64,000 nucleotides of DNA from Chryseobacterium indologenes (lineage in GTDB: Bacteria; Bacteroidota; Bacteroidia; Flavobacteriales; Weeksellaceae), in the NCBI RefSeq assembly GCF_018362995.1, contig NZ_CP074372.1, positions 4,154,001-4,218,000 on the forward strand, in the 5' to 3' direction. Below are positions 41,270 through 49,449 of the stretch, one piece after another. The translations under genes and the position numbers were made by a program. Numbering within the stretch: position 1 is the first letter of the stretch; each line of letters opens with the position of its first letter. The notes beneath the pieces were generated by a model. The model was not told the DNA's origin and made no database searches. It saw only the letters and a program-made list of their open reading frames with translations.

Positions 41270-41779
41270 TTAGTCTAAAGCAAGTTGTCCCTGTCTGCAA
41301 AGTTCAAGGATTTCGTCTACTTTTTCTATTGTTAAATTTTCATGAAAGAATTTTCCAAGCTGCATCATTGGTGCATATCCACATGCTCCAAGACATTCAG
41401 CTGGTTTTAATGTGAACATACCGTCTTCAGTAGTTTCTCCATCCTTAATATTCAGTTTGGTTCTGATATGGTCAAGGATTTTTTCGCTTCCGCAAACCAT
41501 GCAAGGTCCTGTTCTGCAAACTTCCAAAACATATTTACCTACCGGCTTCATATTAAACATGGTATAGAAAGTAGCTACCTCATATACTTCAATCGGTTGG
41601 ATACTTAATAGTTCGGCCACATAATCCATTACAGGAACATCTAACCATCCTCCGAATTCTTTCTGTGCTAAGTGAAGTACAGGAAGAAGAGCAGATTTCT
41701 GTCTTCCTTCAGGATATCTTGCGATAATTTTATGTACCTGTGCTAAACTTTCCGGTTTAAAAGCTATTGTTTCGCTCAT
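41270..41779 (-). CDS. nuoE: NADH-quinone oxidoreductase subunit E
   Basis: A 169-residue thioredoxin-fold subunit with the 2Fe-2S cluster N1a. Ligand cysteines are seen in VCRTGPCMVCGS and AECLGACGYAPM. The N-terminal helical bundle (about residues 1-80) is as expected. It is followed by nuoF after a 102-base AT-rich spacer. Confidence 0.96.
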   Translation of the reverse strand: MSETIAFKPESLAQVHKIIARYPEGRQKSALLPVLHLAQKEFGGWLDVPVMDYVAELLSIQPIEVYEVATFYTMFNMKPVGKYVLEVCRTGPCMVCGSEKILDHIRTKLNIKDGETTEDGMFTLKPAECLGACGYAPMMQLGKFFHENLTIEKVDEILELCRQGQLALD

Positions 41780-41900
41780 TTTTTATCTAAGATTAAAGAA
41801 CATAGAAAAAGAGAGAATAGACTCTGAAATTCGTGTCCTAAATTCAATTTATATTGGGTGATGAAAGTCTTTTATCTTTCATCTATTTTCTAAATTCTAA

Positions 41901-43124
41901 TTATGCGTCTAATTCTCCCGCAATAATATTCATACTACACATCGTTACAATGGCATCTGAAATTACAGAACCTGTAATCATTTCAGGATATGCCTGATAG
42001 TAGATGAAACATGGTCTTCTGAAGTGAAGTCTGTAAGGGCTTCTTCCTCCGTCACTCACAAGATAGAATCCTAATTCTCCGTTTCCACCTTCTACAGCGT
42101 GGTAAACTTCTCCTTTAGGTACATCAGTTTCTCCCATTACAATTTTGAAATGGTAGATCAATGCTTCCATTTTCTGATATACATCTGCCTTTTCAGGAAG
42201 ATAGAAGTCAGGAACATCCGCATGGAATGGCCCTTCCGGAAGATTTTCGTATGCTTGTTTGATAATTTTGATTGATTCCCAGATTTCCTGTTGACGAACC
42301 ATGAAACGGTCGTAAGTATCTCCTGAAGTTCCTACAGGAATAATGAAGTCGAAATCTTCATAGGAAGAATAAGGCTGTGCAACTCTTACATCATAATCTA
42401 CTCCTGCTGCACGTAAGTTGGGACCTGTGAAACCGTAGCTTAATGCTCTTTCGGCAGAAATGGCTCCTGTACCGATGGTTCTGTCCATAAAAATTCTGTT
42501 TCTTTCCAATAGGGTACAGAATTCTTTGAATCTTGGTGGGAACGTTTTTAAGAAGTCCTGTAATAACTCATGGAATTTTGGAGTGAAATCTCTCTCAAAA
42601 CCTCCGATTCTTCCCATATTGGTTGTCATTCTGGCTCCGCAGATCTGCTCATACATATCATAAATACGTTCTCTTTCGATGAACATATAGGTAAGACCTG
42701 TAATAGCTCCTGAGTCCATTCCGGTTACCCCGTTACAGATCAGGTGGTCACCGATTCTTGCCAGCTCCATTAAGATAACACGCATATAGTCTACACGTTT
42801 TGGAACTTTAACGCCAATCAGTTTCTCTACTGTCATGTGCCAACCTAAGTTGTTGATTGGTGCAGAACAGTAATTCATACGGTCCGTAAGGGTAGTGATC
42901 TGAGAGTAGTTTCTTCTTTCAGAAATTTTCTCAAATGCTCTGTGGATATATCCTACCGTTTGCTCAGCGTGAAGAATTCTCTCTCCGTCCATCGTTAAGA
43001 TATTCTGGAAAATCCCGTGAGTAGCAGGGTGGGTAGGCCCTAAATTGAGGGTGTATAATTGCCCGTCAATCTGTTCCTTACTTTCGTACTGGTTTAGTAT
43101 ATTAGATAATGAGTTATCTTTCAT
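41901..43124 (-). CDS. nuoD: NADH-quinone oxidoreductase subunit D
   Basis: A 407-residue 49-kDa-type subunit lining the quinone site. Motifs include LGPTHPATHGIFQNI (about residues 25-39), YIHRAFEKISERR, RIGDHLICNG, and the C-terminal SDAIVTMCSMNIIAGELDA. ATG 43124 (MKDNSL...) is chosen; a longer frame from 43169 would translate a run of the TAATTGATAA word repeats in the spacer and is not credible. NuoC and NuoD are separate proteins here. Confidence 0.96.
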   Translation of the reverse strand: MKDNSLSNILNQYESKEQIDGQLYTLNLGPTHPATHGIFQNILTMDGERILHAEQTVGYIHRAFEKISERRNYSQITTLTDRMNYCSAPINNLGWHMTVEKLIGVKVPKRVDYMRVILMELARIGDHLICNGVTGMDSGAITGLTYMFIERERIYDMYEQICGARMTTNMGRIGGFERDFTPKFHELLQDFLKTFPPRFKEFCTLLERNRIFMDRTIGTGAISAERALSYGFTGPNLRAAGVDYDVRVAQPYSSYEDFDFIIPVGTSGDTYDRFMVRQQEIWESIKIIKQAYENLPEGPFHADVPDFYLPEKADVYQKMEALIYHFKIVMGETDVPKGEVYHAVEGGNGELGFYLVSDGGRSPYRLHFRRPCFIYYQAYPEMITGSVISDAIVTMCSMNIIAGELDA

Positions 43125-43192
43125 AATATATAATTGATAATTGATAAAAGATAATTGATAATGAATCAACCATCAGTAATCATTTATATTTT
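43125..43192. repeat. word-repeat spacer between nuoC and nuoD
   Basis: The spacer contains TAATTGATAA or a one-base variant at least three times in about 40 bases (43131-43162). No promoter or RNA gene is evident. Confidence 0.5.
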
Positions 43193-43687
43193 TTATCTTC
43201 CGAACATATTATCGTCCTTATCGGTTCTGGTACCGTCTTCAAGTCGATATTCTTTCAACATTGGGTGGTATCCCAGATCTTCCATATTCAAAATAGGTCT
43301 TAGATCCGGGTGTCCTTTAAATTTAATCCCATAGAAATCAAACGTCTCTCTTTCCATCCAGTTAGCTCCGGCATAGAGCTCAGTAAGAGAATCTACTTCA
43401 ATATTTTCTCTGGACATGAATATTTTCAGACGTAATCTGAAATTGGCCATCATATTATGCAAATGGTAGACAACACCTATTTCCTTTTCAGGGAATTCAG
43501 GGTAATGAATACCACAGATATCCGTAAGGAAATTAAATTCCAAAGATGAATCTTTAAGGTAGTGAATAATCTTCTTGATATCTTCTTTCTTCACCTCAAT
43601 GGTCAGCATTCCATAAGGCTCTGAGCTTGAAATAACAGATTCCGGAAATTCTCTTGTGATTGCTTCTAATACAAATTCGTTTGTCAT
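43193..43687 (-). CDS. nuoC: NADH-quinone oxidoreductase subunit C
   Basis: A 164-residue 30-kDa-type subunit. The family signature is seen as NWMERETFDFYGIKFKGHPDLRPILNMEDL (about residues 109-138), with the preceding FNFLTDICGIHYPE. It starts six bases after nuoB. Confidence 0.95.
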   Translation of the reverse strand: MTNEFVLEAITREFPESVISSSEPYGMLTIEVKKEDIKKIIHYLKDSSLEFNFLTDICGIHYPEFPEKEIGVVYHLHNMMANFRLRLKIFMSRENIEVDSLTELYAGANWMERETFDFYGIKFKGHPDLRPILNMEDLGYHPMLKEYRLEDGTRTDKDDNMFGR

Positions 43688-43693
43688 TTCCGT

Positions 43694-44254
43694 TTAGTTG
43701 CTTATGTTGTAAGAATCTAATAATTTCTGATATTCAGGCATGTCTCTTCTTCTGATGCTTTCGCTTTCTGCAAGAGCCTGTACCTGCATTACTCCTTCAA
43801 TGATCTGTTCAGGTCTTGGAGGACATCCAGGAACATAAACGTCTACCGGAATAATCTTATCAATTCCCTGAAGTACAGAATATGTATCAAAAATACCACC
43901 GCTGGAAGCACAAGCTCCAACTGCTACTACCCATTTCGGCTCTGCCATCTGAGTATAAACTTCTTTCAGGACTGGCCCTAATTTCTTTGATATAGTTCCG
44001 CAAACCATCAGCATATCTGCTTGTCTTGGAGAGAAAGAGTTTCTTTCCATACCAAATCTTGAAGCATCATAGGTTGGGTTTAGGGTAGCCATAAACTCAA
44101 TACCACAACAAGAGGTAGCAAATGGTAAAGGCCAAAGTGAAAACTTTCTAGCCATCCCGATTACACTGCTCAGTTTTGTTGCGAAAAACCCTTCTCCTTC
44201 ATATCCTTCGGGAGCAGGTGCATCTGTTCTTATTACTGGTTTTTTATCTGACAT
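43694..44254 (-). CDS. nuoB: NADH-quinone oxidoreductase subunit B
   Basis: A 186-residue subunit carrying cluster N2 next to the quinone site. Ligand cysteines are in FATSCCGIEFMA (tandem CC), VAVGACASSGG and YVPGCPPRPE, and MVCGTISKKLGP is also conserved. It follows nuoA after 70 bases that include a palindrome AATAATTAAATTATT. Confidence 0.97.
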   Translation of the reverse strand: MSDKKPVIRTDAPAPEGYEGEGFFATKLSSVIGMARKFSLWPLPFATSCCGIEFMATLNPTYDASRFGMERNSFSPRQADMLMVCGTISKKLGPVLKEVYTQMAEPKWVVAVGACASSGGIFDTYSVLQGIDKIIPVDVYVPGCPPRPEQIIEGVMQVQALAESESIRRRDMPEYQKLLDSYNISN

Positions 44255-44324
44255 TTTCTTTTGTTAAGTATTTAAAGATTAAACCATTTAATAATTAAAT
44301 TATTCAATCTTTTAATGTTAAAAT

Positions 44325-44696
44325 TTATTTATCCCAATCCAGCGCACCGCGTTTCCAGACATAGAAAAACGCTACGAAGAATATCGCAACGAACGTAAGC
44401 ACCGCAAGGAATCCTTCCATGCCGAATTCTCTAAAGTTTACTGCGTAAGGATAAAAGAATACGATTTCAATATCGAATAGTACGAACAATACCGCAGTCA
44501 GGAAGTACTTGATAGAAAACGGTGTTCTTGCATTCCCTTCTACAGGAATCCCGCATTCCCAGCTTTGGTTTTTTACAGAGTTTCCTTTTTTCTGCTGTGG
44601 ACCCAAGAAATGTGCCCCAAGCAAAGAAACAGCTACAAATCCTACTGCTACACCAGCCTGGATAAGGATTGGAATATAACTTTCAGGTAAATTCAT
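44325..44696 (-). CDS. nuoA: NADH-quinone oxidoreductase subunit A
   Basis: A 123-residue membrane subunit with three transmembrane helices. The conserved loop SWECGIPVEGNARTPFSIKYFLTAVLFVLFDIEIVFFYP includes the quinone-loop Cys and the functional Asp/Glu pair. It is the first gene of the 15-gene unit and has a promoter element at 44720-44727. Confidence 0.96.
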   Translation of the reverse strand: MNLPESYIPILIQAGVAVGFVAVSLLGAHFLGPQQKKGNSVKNQSWECGIPVEGNARTPFSIKYFLTAVLFVLFDIEIVFFYPYAVNFREFGMEGFLAVLTFVAIFFVAFFYVWKRGALDWDK

Positions 44697-44719
44697 TTTT
44701 GCATTATTATCTCAATTTG

Positions 44720-44727
44720 CAAATTTA
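44720..44727 (-). promoter_or_regulatory. -7 promoter element of the nuo operon
   Basis: TAAATTTG on the minus strand fits TAnnTTTG and ends 23 bases before the nuoA ATG. No clear -33 element was found. Confidence 0.65.
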
Positions 44728-44969
44728 GCGAATAAACAAGAAAGCATGAAATTAATCAGCTTAAAAGTAGGGTGAAAATGAGTTAAATCGGTAATTTAGA
44801 ATCAATAAAAATTAGCTTTTGGCAATTATTTTTTTATGTGTTTTTCCCCTTTTTTCGTAGCAGGTGCCAAAAATTATATCCCATCATGGGTGTTGAAGAT
44901 ATTTTAGCATCCTCTAATGCGTGAAAATGTTGAGCTATATTCGGGTTTAGCGGAGACTCGTTTTGTATT

Positions 44970-45146
44970 TTATTTCTTCATTTTCCTTAGTACAGAATAC
45001 GCCATAAAAGAGATGTATCCGAAAAGAATACTGGCAAAAAGGATATTGATAACAGTATTTGTTCTGTCATCCGGTGATTGAAAAAATAAGTTATAACTGA
45101 TAAATCCAACGATTAGAATAGCAAAAATAATAAGCTGTGGTTTCAT
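44970..45146 (-). CDS. 58-residue membrane protein of unknown function
   Basis: A short frame beginning MKPQLIIFAILIVGF and ending SVLRKMKK, with TAA at 44970-44972. It has two hydrophobic helices (about residues 4-22 and 33-52) separated by a polar turn FQSPDDRTN, and a positively charged C-terminus, as expected of a small two-helix inner-membrane protein. The first helix also reads as a membrane anchor rather than a signal peptide. It lies alone in the gap between the GNAT gene and the nuo operon. I do not recognise a family. Confidence 0.7.
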   Translation of the reverse strand: MKPQLIIFAILIVGFISYNLFFQSPDDRTNTVINILFASILFGYISFMAYSVLRKMKK

Positions 45147-45251
45147 AAAGTAAAGTTAGGGATTTCTGGGCTTAGGCATTGATAAAAGGTGAGAGTTTGC
45201 ATTTGTTTTCGGGATGCAGGACTGAATATTTCCTGCACCCTATAGTGCAAA

Positions 45252-46382
45252 TTACTTATTCACTTCCATTGAATAGGTTCTTCTTCTCTTATGATTCACC
45301 GGATTATAATCCTGCCACAAGAGCTGCACACTTTTATTTTCTTCAAGTTCAGGATTGGTTTCTGCAAAATTAATTCCCATACTGGTAAATCGCACGAAAA
45401 TCTCTTTGAAGATAATAGCCGTTACACCACGTCTTTGATATTCAGGATGAATCCCGATAAGATAAAAATTGGCTCTGTCATTCTTTTTGCCGGCCTGTAA
45501 GAAATGCCACCATCCAAACGGAAATAACTTTCCTTTTGATTTTTGTAAAGCTTTAGAATAAGAAGGCATTGTAATGGCGAAGGAAACCAATTGCTGATTT
45601 TCATCCACAACGCAGATTACATAATTTTTATCAATGAATGGGAAATATTTCTCTTTGTATGTTTTGATCTGCTCATCAGAGATTGGAGTATAAGTAGAAA
45701 GATGCTTATAGGTTTCATCCAGCAACTTGAACATAGGTTCTACATAAGGAAGAATTTCTTCCTTTGATTTGAATTTAAGAACGCTGAGCTTGTATTTCTG
45801 AGCAATGAGTCCACTGAATTTTTCTACCTTTTCAGGAAGCACTTTCGGGAAATTCATCTCATATTCTACCCATTCTTTTTCTTTGATCAGTCCAAGATTT
45901 TCAAGATGTTTAGGATAATAGGCATGATTGTAAATTCCAATCATTGTGGCTAGCTTATCAAATCCCATTGTTAGCATACCGGCTTTGTCGAGATTGGTAA
46001 ATCCCATAGGGCCTTCAATCTTATTGATGTCATGTTCTTTGGCGTAATCAATAGCAGTCTGGATCAATGCTTTAGAAACTTCAGTATCATCAATGAAATC
46101 TATCCATCCAAAGCGGACTTTTTTTATGTCTAATTCTTTTTCCTCCTTATGGTTGATAATGACGGCAATTCTTCCCACTACCTTACTGTCTTTTAAGGCC
46201 AGAAACTGCTTGGATTCGGAATAATGGAATGCCGGATTTTCATTGGCATCCCAGATTTTCATTTCGTCTTTGATAAAGGATGGAACATAGTACGGATTAT
46301 TTTTGTACAGATCCATCGGAAATTTTACGAATTGCTTGAGTTGACCGGCTGTTTTTACTTCAATAATTGAAACCTTAGACAT
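45252..46382 (-). CDS. GNAT-like acyltransferase family protein
   Basis: A 376-residue protein. The C-terminal third contains a GNAT acetyl-CoA signature, NFYLIGIHPEYQRRGVTAIIF (Q/R-x-x-G-x-A/G, near residues 305-325). The N-terminal region (LKQFVKFPMDLYKNNPYYVPSF, then IEGPMGFTNLDKAGML) is shared with a conserved Bacteroidota family of unknown substrate. ATG 46382 is chosen because a TATATTTG promoter element at 46406-46413 excludes the longer frame from 46475. Confidence 0.8.
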   Translation of the reverse strand: MSKVSIIEVKTAGQLKQFVKFPMDLYKNNPYYVPSFIKDEMKIWDANENPAFHYSESKQFLALKDSKVVGRIAVIINHKEEKELDIKKVRFGWIDFIDDTEVSKALIQTAIDYAKEHDINKIEGPMGFTNLDKAGMLTMGFDKLATMIGIYNHAYYPKHLENLGLIKEKEWVEYEMNFPKVLPEKVEKFSGLIAQKYKLSVLKFKSKEEILPYVEPMFKLLDETYKHLSTYTPISDEQIKTYKEKYFPFIDKNYVICVVDENQQLVSFAITMPSYSKALQKSKGKLFPFGWWHFLQAGKKNDRANFYLIGIHPEYQRRGVTAIIFKEIFVRFTSMGINFAETNPELEENKSVQLLWQDYNPVNHKRRRTYSMEVNK

Positions 46383-46405
46383 AATTTTTGATGGTAATTT
46401 AAGGA

Positions 46406-46413
46406 CAAATATA
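46406..46413 (-). promoter_or_regulatory. -7 promoter element for the GNAT-like gene
   Basis: TATATTTG on the minus strand fits TAnnTTTG and ends 23 bases before ATG 46382. Confidence 0.6.
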
Positions 46414-46487
46414 AATAATAATATCTTATACTTTGGCACAGTTTTTATATCATTATGGATAAAAATTAAACACAAAATCTATATAAA

Positions 46488-47198
46488 ATGGTGGGTTATT
46501 ATATCATTATTGGTATTTCAATGCTGGTGAGCTGGTGGGTTTCTTCCAGGTTGAAATCGAAATTTGAATATTATTCCAATGTACACCTTCGAAATGGCCT
46601 TTCGGGGAAAGAAGTAGCGGAAAAAATGTTGAGAGATAACGGGATAAATGATGTTCAGGTAATATCAGTTCCCGGGCAGTTGACGGACCACTATAATCCG
46701 GCAGATAAAACAGTGAACCTTTCTGAAGGGGTTTATATGCAGAGAAATGCCGCTGCAGCTGCAGTAGCAGCACATGAATGCGGACACGCAGTACAGCATG
46801 CGGTAGGATATTCTATGTTGAATTTACGTTCAAAACTGGTTCCTATTGTTAATATAAGCTCTAATCTGATGCAATTTGTCCTTATAGCGGGTATCGCGGT
46901 AATGGCTGCATCAAGAACTATGGAGAATCCCAATGGAAATACAACCGTTCTTGCCATTGGAGTTGCGATGTTTGCTGTGACAACACTTTTTGCTTTTGTA
47001 ACACTTCCGGTGGAATATGATGCAAGTAACAGAGCTATGAAATGGCTTAAAGATACAGGAACTGTAACTGCAGAAGAATTTGTAGGAGTACAGGACAGCT
47101 TGAAATGGGCCGCAAGAACGTATGTGGTAGCAGCCTTAGGTTCTCTGGCACAGCTTCTTTACTGGGGATCATTGCTTCTTGGTGGAAGAAGGGATTAA
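46488..47198 (+). CDS. YugP-type membrane zinc metallopeptidase
   Basis: A 236-residue inner-membrane protein of the Zn_peptidase_2 (PF04298, YugP) family. It has an N-terminal transmembrane helix, the zinc motif AAHECGHAVQHA (HExxH, about residues 96-107), a middle pair of helices (about 126-170) and the downstream EYDASNRAMKWL glutamate region, followed by a C-terminal helix. Substrate unknown. It is divergent from the GNAT-like gene and its stop overlaps the convergent yigZ stop by four bases. Confidence 0.9.
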   Translation: MVGYYIIIGISMLVSWWVSSRLKSKFEYYSNVHLRNGLSGKEVAEKMLRDNGINDVQVISVPGQLTDHYNPADKTVNLSEGVYMQRNAAAAAVAAHECGHAVQHAVGYSMLNLRSKLVPIVNISSNLMQFVLIAGIAVMAASRTMENPNGNTTVLAIGVAMFAVTTLFAFVTLPVEYDASNRAMKWLKDTGTVTAEEFVGVQDSLKWAARTYVVAALGSLAQLLYWGSLLLGGRRD

Positions 47199-47800
47199 TC
47201 ATTAAATTCAAATGAAACATATTGCATCTCGGAGAGTTTTTCCGAGATGTTTTCTTTTTGTGCAAGCTTCAGCGAGGCTGTAAGGATGCAGTTTTCATTA
47301 GCATCAAAATTCAAAACCTTGGCATCAAATTTTGAAAGCAGGGTAAATATTGTATTCTGCTGACTAAAATTGAACTGAATCTCTATCTCTGTTTCCAGCT
47401 CACGGGTAATAATCTGTGCTTCTTCCAATGTGATCTTTGCAGATTCCTTGTAAGTCTTTACCAATCCTGAAACTCCTAGTTTGGTTCCTCCATAATAACG
47501 GACTACAATCACAAGAATATTGGTAACCTCGTTAGCCAACAACTGATTGTAAATAGGTAATCCCGCACTTCCGGAAGGTTCGCCATCATCATTGGCGCGA
47601 TAGTTTTCACCATGTAATCCCATTCTGAAGGCATAACAGTGGTGGGTAGCTTTCGGATGTTCTTCCCTTATTTTTTCCAGTGCGCTCTTTAGTTCTCTTT
47701 CATTGGTTACCGGGAAAGCAAATCCGATAAACTTGCTTCCTTTTTCCTTTAAAAGAGTATTTTCTATGGGTTTTTCTATGGTTTTGTATTCAAACGTCAT
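47195..47800 (-). CDS. yigZ: YigZ/IMPACT family protein
   Basis: A 201-residue protein with an N-terminal UPF0029/Impact domain: KGSKFIGFAFPV, KATHHCYAFRMG and the signature ANDDGEPSGSAGLPIYNQL (about residues 73-91), then VRYYGGTKLGVSGLVKTY. The C-terminal DUF1949 domain (about 135-195) has the ferredoxin-like fold expected. The role in bacteria is not settled; eukaryotic IMPACT regulates translation. Its -7 element is at 47824-47831. Confidence 0.92.
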   Translation of the reverse strand: MTFEYKTIEKPIENTLLKEKGSKFIGFAFPVTNERELKSALEKIREEHPKATHHCYAFRMGLHGENYRANDDGEPSGSAGLPIYNQLLANEVTNILVIVVRYYGGTKLGVSGLVKTYKESAKITLEEAQIITRELETEIEIQFNFSQQNTIFTLLSKFDAKVLNFDANENCILTASLKLAQKENISEKLSEMQYVSFEFND

Positions 47801-47823
47801 TGTGAATTCCGGCTTTAATTATG

Positions 47824-47831
47824 CAAAAATA
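47824..47831 (-). promoter_or_regulatory. -7 promoter element for yigZ
   Basis: TATTTTTG on the minus strand fits TAnnTTTG and ends 23 bases before ATG 47800. Confidence 0.55.
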
Positions 47832-47867
47832 TTAAATGCTTTAGTATTCTGCATCATGATCATAAAT

Positions 47868-47902
47868 TAAGCCGTCAGAATTTGACGGCTTATCTTTTTT
47901 TT
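47868..47902. terminator. hairpin between yigZ and the peptide genes
   Basis: TAAGCCGTCA (47868-47877) pairs with TGACGGCTTA (47883-47892) around a five-base loop. A T8 run follows on the plus strand, but the gene that ends nearby (47919) is on the minus strand, where the run precedes the stem. It is probably the 3' end of the peptide transcript. Confidence 0.6.
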
Positions 47903-47918
47903 ATGTAAAATTACACTT

Positions 47919-48101
47919 TTACATTGCATCTCCGCACAGATCCATTGGGATCAGACACATATAACTTGTCGGACCGCAAAAATCCTGAGGACATTGATCT
48001 CTACATCGTGTAGGTTGTCCGGTAGGTAGGATACATGTTACAAAAACACCTCCTTTGATGATTTTCATATTGGCTCTGGATACCTTGTTCAAATTTTTCA
48101 T
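47919..48101 (-). CDS. Cys-rich double-glycine-leader peptide precursor (bacteriocin-like), downstream copy
   Basis: A 60-residue precursor. An 18-residue leader, MKNLNKVSRANMKIIKGG, ends in a double glycine, the usual cleavage site for C39-type ABC exporters. The 42-residue core has six cysteines (C23, C33, C37, C42, C49, C56). The leader style is that of the abundant Chryseobacterium bacteriocin-like proteins of unknown function. A frame from 48152 adds 17 residues that overlap the upstream peptide gene, so ATG 48101 is preferred. No exporter or modifying enzyme is adjacent. Confidence 0.8.
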   Translation of the reverse strand: MKNLNKVSRANMKIIKGGVFVTCILPTGQPTRCRDQCPQDFCGPTSYMCLIPMDLCGDAM

Positions 48102-48132
48102 GGTAATATTTTGTTTGATTATTTCGAGAATA

Positions 48133-48297
48133 TTAACATGGGAATGTTCCATCTGCCCATGGTGGCGGACAGCTCATACTTGAAGGCGTTGCGCAGCAGT
48201 GCTGTAATGAAGGGGGATAAAATGAGCAGCATTCAGGAGCGTTTCCTCCGTTTACTTTTTTTAAACTCTGTCTTGAAACTTTCTTTAAATTTTTCAT
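48133..48297 (-). CDS. Cys-rich double-glycine-leader peptide precursor (bacteriocin-like), upstream copy
   Basis: A 54-residue precursor with leader MKNLKKVSRQSLKKVNGG and a 36-residue core with six cysteines (C23-C24, C34-C35, C43, C54), four Pro-rich turns, and a C-terminal Cys. The leader matches its neighbour at 11 of 18 positions while the core is unrelated apart from Cys number. The stop lies 31 bases before the next peptide's ATG, so they are one transcription unit. It begins 63 bases after the ribD stop. I worked this frame out by hand translation. Confidence 0.8.
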   Translation of the reverse strand: MKNLKKVSRQSLKKVNGGNAPECCSFYPPSLQHCCATPSSMSCPPPWADGTFPC

Positions 48298-48317
48298 AGT
48301 AATTTTTTTTTGTATAA

Positions 48318-48325
48318 CTAATGTA
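48318..48325 (-). promoter_or_regulatory. weak -7-like element before the peptide genes
   Basis: TACATTAG on the minus strand differs from TAnnTTTG at one position and ends 20 bases before ATG 48297. Read-through from ribD is the alternative. Confidence 0.3.
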
Positions 48326-48360
48326 AAGAAATTATTTCATTCACTGGTGATAAAGTGCTT

Positions 48361-49386
48361 TTATTTTAGTCTGAAGAAAGAAACCGTATTGTCTCTGAAA
48401 TTTTCAATTTTAGTTGCTGTATGGTTGAATTCAGGTGCTTTTGTTCCTTTTTCCAGTTTCAGATTTTCATTTTTGATGACTATAGCTTCGTCCCAGAGGT
48501 TAGCATTGATAAACTGCTGCAGTGTAAAACGGCCGCCTTCAATAATCACAGACTGTATTTGTTCCTTATACAATGCTTCCATAAGCTCAGGCAGGAAATT
48601 TTCCTTATTGATTTTAATGAATTGGATAGATCCTTCGGTACCTTCTTTTACACTATTTAAAACCAATGTTTTTGCTTCATCATTGTAAATGTTGTAACCG
48701 GAAGGAACTTTTAAATCAAAATCAATGAGAATTCTTACAGGGTTTGTTCCTTCTGCATTTCTTACGGTAAGACTCGGGTTATCATTTAAGGCAGTTTGGG
48801 TTCCTACTAAAATAGCATGTTCGTCAGCTCTTAACTGGTGAACAAACTGATTCACGAGAGTGTTAGAAACAGCTGTTGGTTTAAAATCTTTATCCAAAAA
48901 GCCATCACCGGACTCTGCCCATTTTAAGATAATGTAAGGTCTTTTCTTTTCATGGTAAGTGAAAAACCTTTTATTAAGCTCAATACATTCTTGTTCAAGA
49001 ATTCCTGAAACGGCCTCAATTCCTGCATCCTGGATGATTTTCTTTCCTTTGCCATTTACTTTATCATGTGAATCCATAGCGCCAATAACTACTTTTTTAA
49101 ATCCTAATTCTTTAATCTTTAAAGCACAAGGTGGTGTTTTTCCAAAGTGTGCACAGGGCTCCAGCGAAACATAGATCGTGGATTCCGGAATAAGATCTTT
49201 GTTTTTAACGGAATTGATGGCATTGATCTCAGCATGGTTTTCTCCGGCTTTATGATGATAGCCTTCACCAATGATCTCCCCGTTGTGTACAATTACGCTT
49301 CCTACAAGAGGGTTGGGGTAGGTTTTGCCAAGAGCTTTCTGAGCCAGCTCAATACATCTTTTGATATACAGTTCGTTGTTGTTCAT
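48361..49386 (-). CDS. ribD: bifunctional riboflavin deaminase/reductase RibD
   Basis: A 341-residue enzyme for two early steps of riboflavin synthesis. The N-terminal deaminase domain has the zinc site HAE (H51, E53) and LEPCAHFGKTPPC (C78, C87). The C-terminal reductase domain includes RPYIILKWAESGDGFL, the NADPH region LVGTQTALNDNPSLTVR and SVIIEGGRFTLQQFI. ATG 49386 is preferred over 49413, which adds only a hydrophobic stub. The peptide genes follow 63 bases downstream. Confidence 0.96.
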   Translation of the reverse strand: MNNNELYIKRCIELAQKALGKTYPNPLVGSVIVHNGEIIGEGYHHKAGENHAEINAINSVKNKDLIPESTIYVSLEPCAHFGKTPPCALKIKELGFKKVVIGAMDSHDKVNGKGKKIIQDAGIEAVSGILEQECIELNKRFFTYHEKKRPYIILKWAESGDGFLDKDFKPTAVSNTLVNQFVHQLRADEHAILVGTQTALNDNPSLTVRNAEGTNPVRILIDFDLKVPSGYNIYNDEAKTLVLNSVKEGTEGSIQFIKINKENFLPELMEALYKEQIQSVIIEGGRFTLQQFINANLWDEAIVIKNENLKLEKGTKAPEFNHTATKIENFRDNTVSFFRLK

Positions 49387-49449
49387 ATTGATAAAAAGAA
49401 AAAGCGAAGACAAATTGCTTTGCTCCGCCTTTATTTATTTTGTTATCTG

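Noticed and set aside
48102..48152. Longer start of the downstream Cys-rich peptide
   Set aside because: It overlaps the stop of the upstream peptide and destroys the conserved leader start MKNLxKVSR.
48111..48299. Plus-strand reading frame across the peptide genes
   Set aside because: It is antisense to the two Cys-rich precursors, whose leaders and cores give the consistent explanation for this DNA.
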